Source of the DNA: Helicobacter pylori NQ4053
GTDB lineage: Bacteria > Campylobacterota > Campylobacteria > Campylobacterales > Helicobacteraceae
Direction of reading: 5' to 3'
DNA: 64,000 bases
Assembly: GCF_000274605.1 (NCBI RefSeq)
Contig: NZ_AKNV01000004.1
Span: forward strand, 62,001-126,000
The notes beneath the pieces were generated by a model. That model was not told the DNA's origin, did not search any database, and worked only from the letters and a program-made list of their open reading frames with translations. Position numbers and translations under genes: made by a program. Positions 60,967-64,000 of the stretch are shown one piece after another. Each line of letters opens with the position of its first letter. The first letter of the stretch is position 1.

Positions 60967-61114
60967 AATCCCTTTTTTAAAAAATTGAGTGATCCCTATT
61001 AAAAATTTTAGGAAAGCCAAAAACAAATCATAATCCCCTAGATCTTAAATTAAAACCCACTAGCCTTATAAGCTTAAATAAGAATATCCGCATGACAAAT
61101 CCATTCAAAAATGA

Positions 61115-61120
61115 TATAAT
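61115..61120 (+). promoter_or_regulatory. -10 box of the FlgP-like operon
   Basis: TATAAT, predicted start near 61127, 26 bases before the ATG at 61153. Confidence 0.55.
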
Positions 61121-61152
61121 AGACTTGATCAACTCATTTTAAGGAAATGCCC

Positions 61153-61758
61153 ATGCGTTTGCACTCTGCCTTTTTTGGTATTAATTCGTTACTTGTCGCC
61201 ACTCTTTTGATAAGCGGTTGCAGTCTCTTTAAAAAGCGTAACACTAACGCCCAGCTAATCCCCCCTTCAGCTAATGGCTTGCAAGCCCCCATTTATCCTC
61301 CAACCAATTTCACCCCCAGAAAGAGCATTCAGCCTCTCCCAAGCCCACGCTTTGAGAATAACAATCAGCCCATCATTAGCTCTAACCCCACTAACGCTAT
61401 CCCTAACACCCCCATTCTCACGCCTAATAATGTCATTGAATTGAACGCAGTGGGCATGGGTGTGGCTCCAGAATCCACCATTTCGCCCTCTCAAGCTCTA
61501 GCTTTGGCCAAGCGGGCGGCTATTGTTGATGGCTACCGCCAATTGGGTGAAAAAATGTATGGTATTAGGGTGAACGCTCAAGACACCGTCAAAGACATGG
61601 TTTTACAAAATTCCGTGATTAAAACGAGAGTCAATGCTCTCATTCGTAACGCTGAAATCACTGAGACCATCTATAAAGACGGTTTGTGTCAAGTGAGCAT
61701 GGAGCTTAAATTAGACGGCAGGATTTGGTATCGTATTTTGAGCGGAGCGAGAGGATGA
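61153..61758 (+). CDS. LPP20-domain lipoprotein, FlgP-like
   Basis: 201 aa with lipobox LISGC (Cys about 24), a proline-rich linker to about 90 and an LPP20-type domain: ALALAKRAAIVDGYRQLGEKMYGIRVNAQDTV, VNALIRNAEI, and VSMELKLDGR. C. jejuni FlgP, a lipoprotein of the flagellar basal disk, has the same domain, and the following gene pairs with it as FlgQ does. ATG at 61153 is 7 bases after AAGGA; an ATG two codons earlier is too close. Flagellar role is inference. Confidence 0.75.
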   Translation: MRLHSAFFGINSLLVATLLISGCSLFKKRNTNAQLIPPSANGLQAPIYPPTNFTPRKSIQPLPSPRFENNNQPIISSNPTNAIPNTPILTPNNVIELNAVGMGVAPESTISPSQALALAKRAAIVDGYRQLGEKMYGIRVNAQDTVKDMVLQNSVIKTRVNALIRNAEITETIYKDGLCQVSMELKLDGRIWYRILSGARG

Positions 61759-61777
61759 ACCATCTTACTCTATAATC

Positions 61778-62395
61778 ATGCGGTATTTTAAAAACGCTTT
61801 TTTATTATTTTTCATGACGCTTTTTTTTGTCTCTTGCTCCAAGCACCCTTTTTCTAAGCAAACCCCCAAAACTAGGGAGCAAATCAGACAAGAAGAGGCC
61901 CGTAAAAAAAGAGAAGAGACTTTGAATGCCTTGCGCCAATTCAGGCTCATTTATATTAACACGCCGGTTTTTCGCTTTTATGATTACGGCACGATTAAAA
62001 CCGATAAAGACCATAATATTGAAGTAACCCTTTACAAGCTCAGCCAAAGAGTGGGCGATATTTACATGACTAAACGGAACATTTGTTTTAGCCAAAAATG
62101 TTCGGCCAAATGGATTGCTGCAAGGGATTTGTTTGGCAAGGTGAGCTATGGGGATTTGTTTGATGACATTGTTTTAGGGAGGGATATTTTTAAAGGTTTA
62201 GGGAAACGCCACCTAACCCCTGAATACGTGATCCAAAGGTTTCAAAAAAGCGGGGAAATTATCCTTTATGAAAGAAAAAATGGCCTGATTTCTTTCCAAA
62301 ACTTGACGCAAAAAATTGCTATTAGGATTGAACCCTATGAGCCTTCTTTGCAAGATTTAGAAGACAATGAAAACGCTGATAGCGAGCTCCAATGA
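61778..62395 (+). CDS. Lipoprotein, possible FlgQ-like partner
   Basis: 205 aa, signal with lipobox FVSCSK (Cys about 20), a Lys/Glu-rich helix REQIRQEEARKKREETLNALRQF, then a mixed domain with two Cys (ICFSQKCSAKW). Starts 19 bases after the preceding stop with no Shine-Dalgarno; a TATAAT (61771-61776) lies directly before the ATG. Overlaps the fadL start by 4 bases. Position matches HP0838; the family is not certain. Confidence 0.7.
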   Translation: MRYFKNAFLLFFMTLFFVSCSKHPFSKQTPKTREQIRQEEARKKREETLNALRQFRLIYINTPVFRFYDYGTIKTDKDHNIEVTLYKLSQRVGDIYMTKRNICFSQKCSAKWIAARDLFGKVSYGDLFDDIVLGRDIFKGLGKRHLTPEYVIQRFQKSGEIILYERKNGLISFQNLTQKIAIRIEPYEPSLQDLEDNENADSELQ

Positions 62396-64000
62396 AAAAC
62401 TTTTCCCCACTTTATTACTTTAAAAAGCTCAAAAAACGCCATTTAATCGCTCTGAGCCTGCCCTTGCTTTCTTATGCCAATGGCTTTAAAATCCAAGAGC
62501 AAAGCTTGAATGGCACGGCTTTAGGCTCGGCGTATGTCGCTGGGGCTAGGGGCGCTGACGCTTCTTTTTACAACCCGGCTAACATGGGCTTTACTAACGA
62601 TTGGGGCGAAAACAGAAGCGAATTTGAAATGACCACCACCGTGATTAACATTCCAGCCTTTAGCTTTAAAGTCCCTACGACCAATCAAGGCTTGTACTCG
62701 GTAACGAGTTTAGAAATTGATAAAAGCCAACAAAATATTTTAGGCATCATCAACACTATAGGGCTTGGCAATATCCTTAAAGCGCTTGGCAATACGGCCG
62801 CTACCAATGGCCTGCAACAAGCTATCAATCGTGTTCAAGGGCTTATGAATCTAACCAATCAAAAAGTCGTAACCCTTTCTTCAAAACCTGACACTCAGAT
62901 CGTGAATGGCTGGACAGGCACGACTAATTTTGTTTTACCCAAATTCTTTTATAAAACGCGCACACATAACGGCTTCACTTTTGGGGGGAGTTTCACCGCT
63001 CCTAGCGGGTTAGGCATGAAATGGAATGGTAAGGGGGGGGAATTTTTGCATGATGTGTTTATCATGATGGTAGAGCTTGCCCCTAGCATGAGCTACACTA
63101 TCAATAAACGCTTTTCAGTGGGTGTGGGCTTAAGGGGGCTTTATGCGACCGGGAGCTTTAATAACACCGTTTATGTGCCTTTAGAGGGCGCTTCGGTTTT
63201 GAGCGCGGAGCAAATCTTAAACTTACCCAACAACGTTTTTGCCGATCAAGTGCCAAGTAATATGATGACTTTATTAGGCAATATTGGCTATCAGCCGGCG
63301 CTCAATTGCCAAAAAGCCGGTGGGGATATGAGCGATCAGAGCTGTCAAGAGTTTTATAACGGCTTGAAAAAAATCATGGGCTATAGCGGCTTAATCAAAG
63401 CGAGCGCGAATCTTTATGGCACGACTCAAGTCGTGCAAAAATCTAACGGGCAAGGCATATCGGGGGGCTATAGAGTGGGTTCGAGTTTGCGTGTGTTTGA
63501 TCATGGCATGTTTTCGGTGGTGTATAATTCTTCAGTTACCTTTAACATGAAAGGCGGTTTAGTGGCTATCACAGAGCTTGGCCCTTCTTTAGGGAGCGTT
63601 TTGACTAAAGGCAGCTTGAATATCAATGTTTCACTCCCCCAAACCCTAAGCCTAGCCTACGCCCACCAATTTTTTAAAGACCATTTAAGAATAGAGGGGG
63701 TGTTTGAGTGCACCTTTTGGAGTCAAGGGAATAAATTTTTAGTAACCCCTGATTTTGCGAACGCCACTTACAAGGGCTTAAGCGGGACGGTGGCTTCACT
63801 AGACTCTGAAACGCTTAAAAAAATGGTAGGCCTAGCGAATTTTAAAAGCGTGATGAACATGGGGGCTGGCTGGAGGGACACCAACACCTTTAGATTAGGG
63901 GTAACTTACATGGGCAAAAGCTTGCGTTTAATGGGTGCTATTGATTATGATCAAGCTCCAAGCCCCCAAGATGCGATAGGCATTCCGGATTCTAATGGCT
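62392..64000 (+). CDS. FadL/OmpP1-family outer-membrane protein, 3' end outside window
   Basis: 536 codons are present, no stop before the edge. Signal peptide ends LLSYA and the mature protein begins NGFKIQEQSLNGTALGSAY followed by FYNPANM: the N-terminal hatch and NPA motif of the FadL long-chain fatty acid channel family. A G8 run at 63033-63040 encodes Lys-Gly-Gly. ATGA overlap with the upstream lipoprotein. Known as HP0839 by order; substrate unproven. Confidence 0.9.
   Translation, partial: MKNFSPLYYFKKLKKRHLIALSLPLLSYANGFKIQEQSLNGTALGSAYVAGARGADASFYNPANMGFTNDWGENRSEFEMTTTVINIPAFSFKVPTTNQGLYSVTSLEIDKSQQNILGIINTIGLGNILKALGNTAATNGLQQAINRVQGLMNLTNQKVVTLSSKPDTQIVNGWTGTTNFVLPKFFYKTRTHNGFTFGGSFTAPSGLGMKWNGKGGEFLHDVFIMMVELAPSMSYTINKRFSVGVGLRGLYATGSFNNTVYVPLEGASVLSAEQILNLPNNVFADQVPSNMMTLLGNIGYQPALNCQKAGGDMSDQSCQEFYNGLKKIMGYSGLIKASANLYGTTQVVQKSNGQGISGGYRVGSSLRVFDHGMFSVVYNSSVTFNMKGGLVAITELGPSLGSVLTKGSLNINVSLPQTLSLAYAHQFFKDHLRIEGVFECTFWSQGNKFLVTPDFANATYKGLSGTVASLDSETLKKMVGLANFKSVMNMGAGWRDTNTFRLGVTYMGKSLRLMGAIDYDQAPSPQDAIGIPDSNG

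Overview
The window is chromosomal DNA of Helicobacter pylori. This rests on AT-rich coding sequence, hpaA, the paralogous Hof and Hor outer membrane proteins, acnB, the tmRNA tag type, the paired lolA-secA and moaC-mogA-moaE-moaD-ribA blocks, and a gene order that, from memory, matches HP0775 to HP0839 of reference strain 26695. HP numbers below are recollections of that order, not database results. The strand is gene-dense with short gaps, frequent TTG/GTG starts and extended TATAAT -10 boxes.

Layout. 1-3.2 kb (minus): spoT, rpoZ, pyrH, then mqnA. 4.1-10 kb (plus): acnB, a small secreted protein, a periplasmic protein of unknown role and hofE. 10-11.6 kb (minus): an exported protein, the tmRNA gene ssrA and lolA. 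11.7-17.4 kb (plus): secA, a LolC/E-type permease and hofF. 17.6-31.3 kb is almost wholly minus: an orphan type I specificity subunit, cadA, comM, def-clpP-tig, horG, hpaA, molybdopterin genes, ribA, a DUF3943-like protein and ribBA. 31.7-39.2 kb is mostly minus: GT25 glycosyltransferase, fecA-type receptor with a Fur box, acpS-fliL-rsmD and a MidA-like methyltransferase, with a plus-strand YgjP-like peptidase. 39.3-51.7 kb is plus: beta-lactamase-fold hydrolase, ThiF/MoeB, motA-motB, osmoprotectant ABC transporter, uvrC, hom, yraN, trxA-trxB and a second GT25. 52-58.5 kb is minus: RNA-binding protein, atpB, guaB, gatA, coaE, speE and a lipoprotein. 58.6-64 kb is plus: der, hup, tRNA-Arg(CCU), a FlgP-like lipoprotein pair and a FadL porin cut by the window edge.

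Functional threads: envelope biogenesis and the cell surface (lolA, LolE-like, secA, Hof/Hor/FadL/FecA, HpaA, GT25 LPS enzymes, small lipoproteins), motility (fliL, motA, motB, FlgP-like pair), protein quality control (tmRNA, clpP, tig, def), cofactors (molybdopterin, riboflavin, menaquinone, CoA) and DNA uptake or restriction (comM, hsdS).

The most unusual material is non-coding or very short. At 37.9-38.02 kb a 24-codon cationic ORF on the minus strand has a good Shine-Dalgarno and a hairpin-buried start codon. It is flanked by 13-bp inverted repeats and covered by an antisense promoter next to a T12 tract. It looks like a type I toxin-antitoxin locus of the Aap/Iso kind. At 31.47 kb a perfect TTGACA-18-TATAAT promoter drives only short, frame-disagreeing coding remnants. 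A dispersed intergenic repeat recurs at 17.6, 38.15, 50.7, 52.4 and 60.8 kb. The tmRNA tag ends AKVA, and the orphan HsdS carries slippable TELN repeats and long internal direct repeats.
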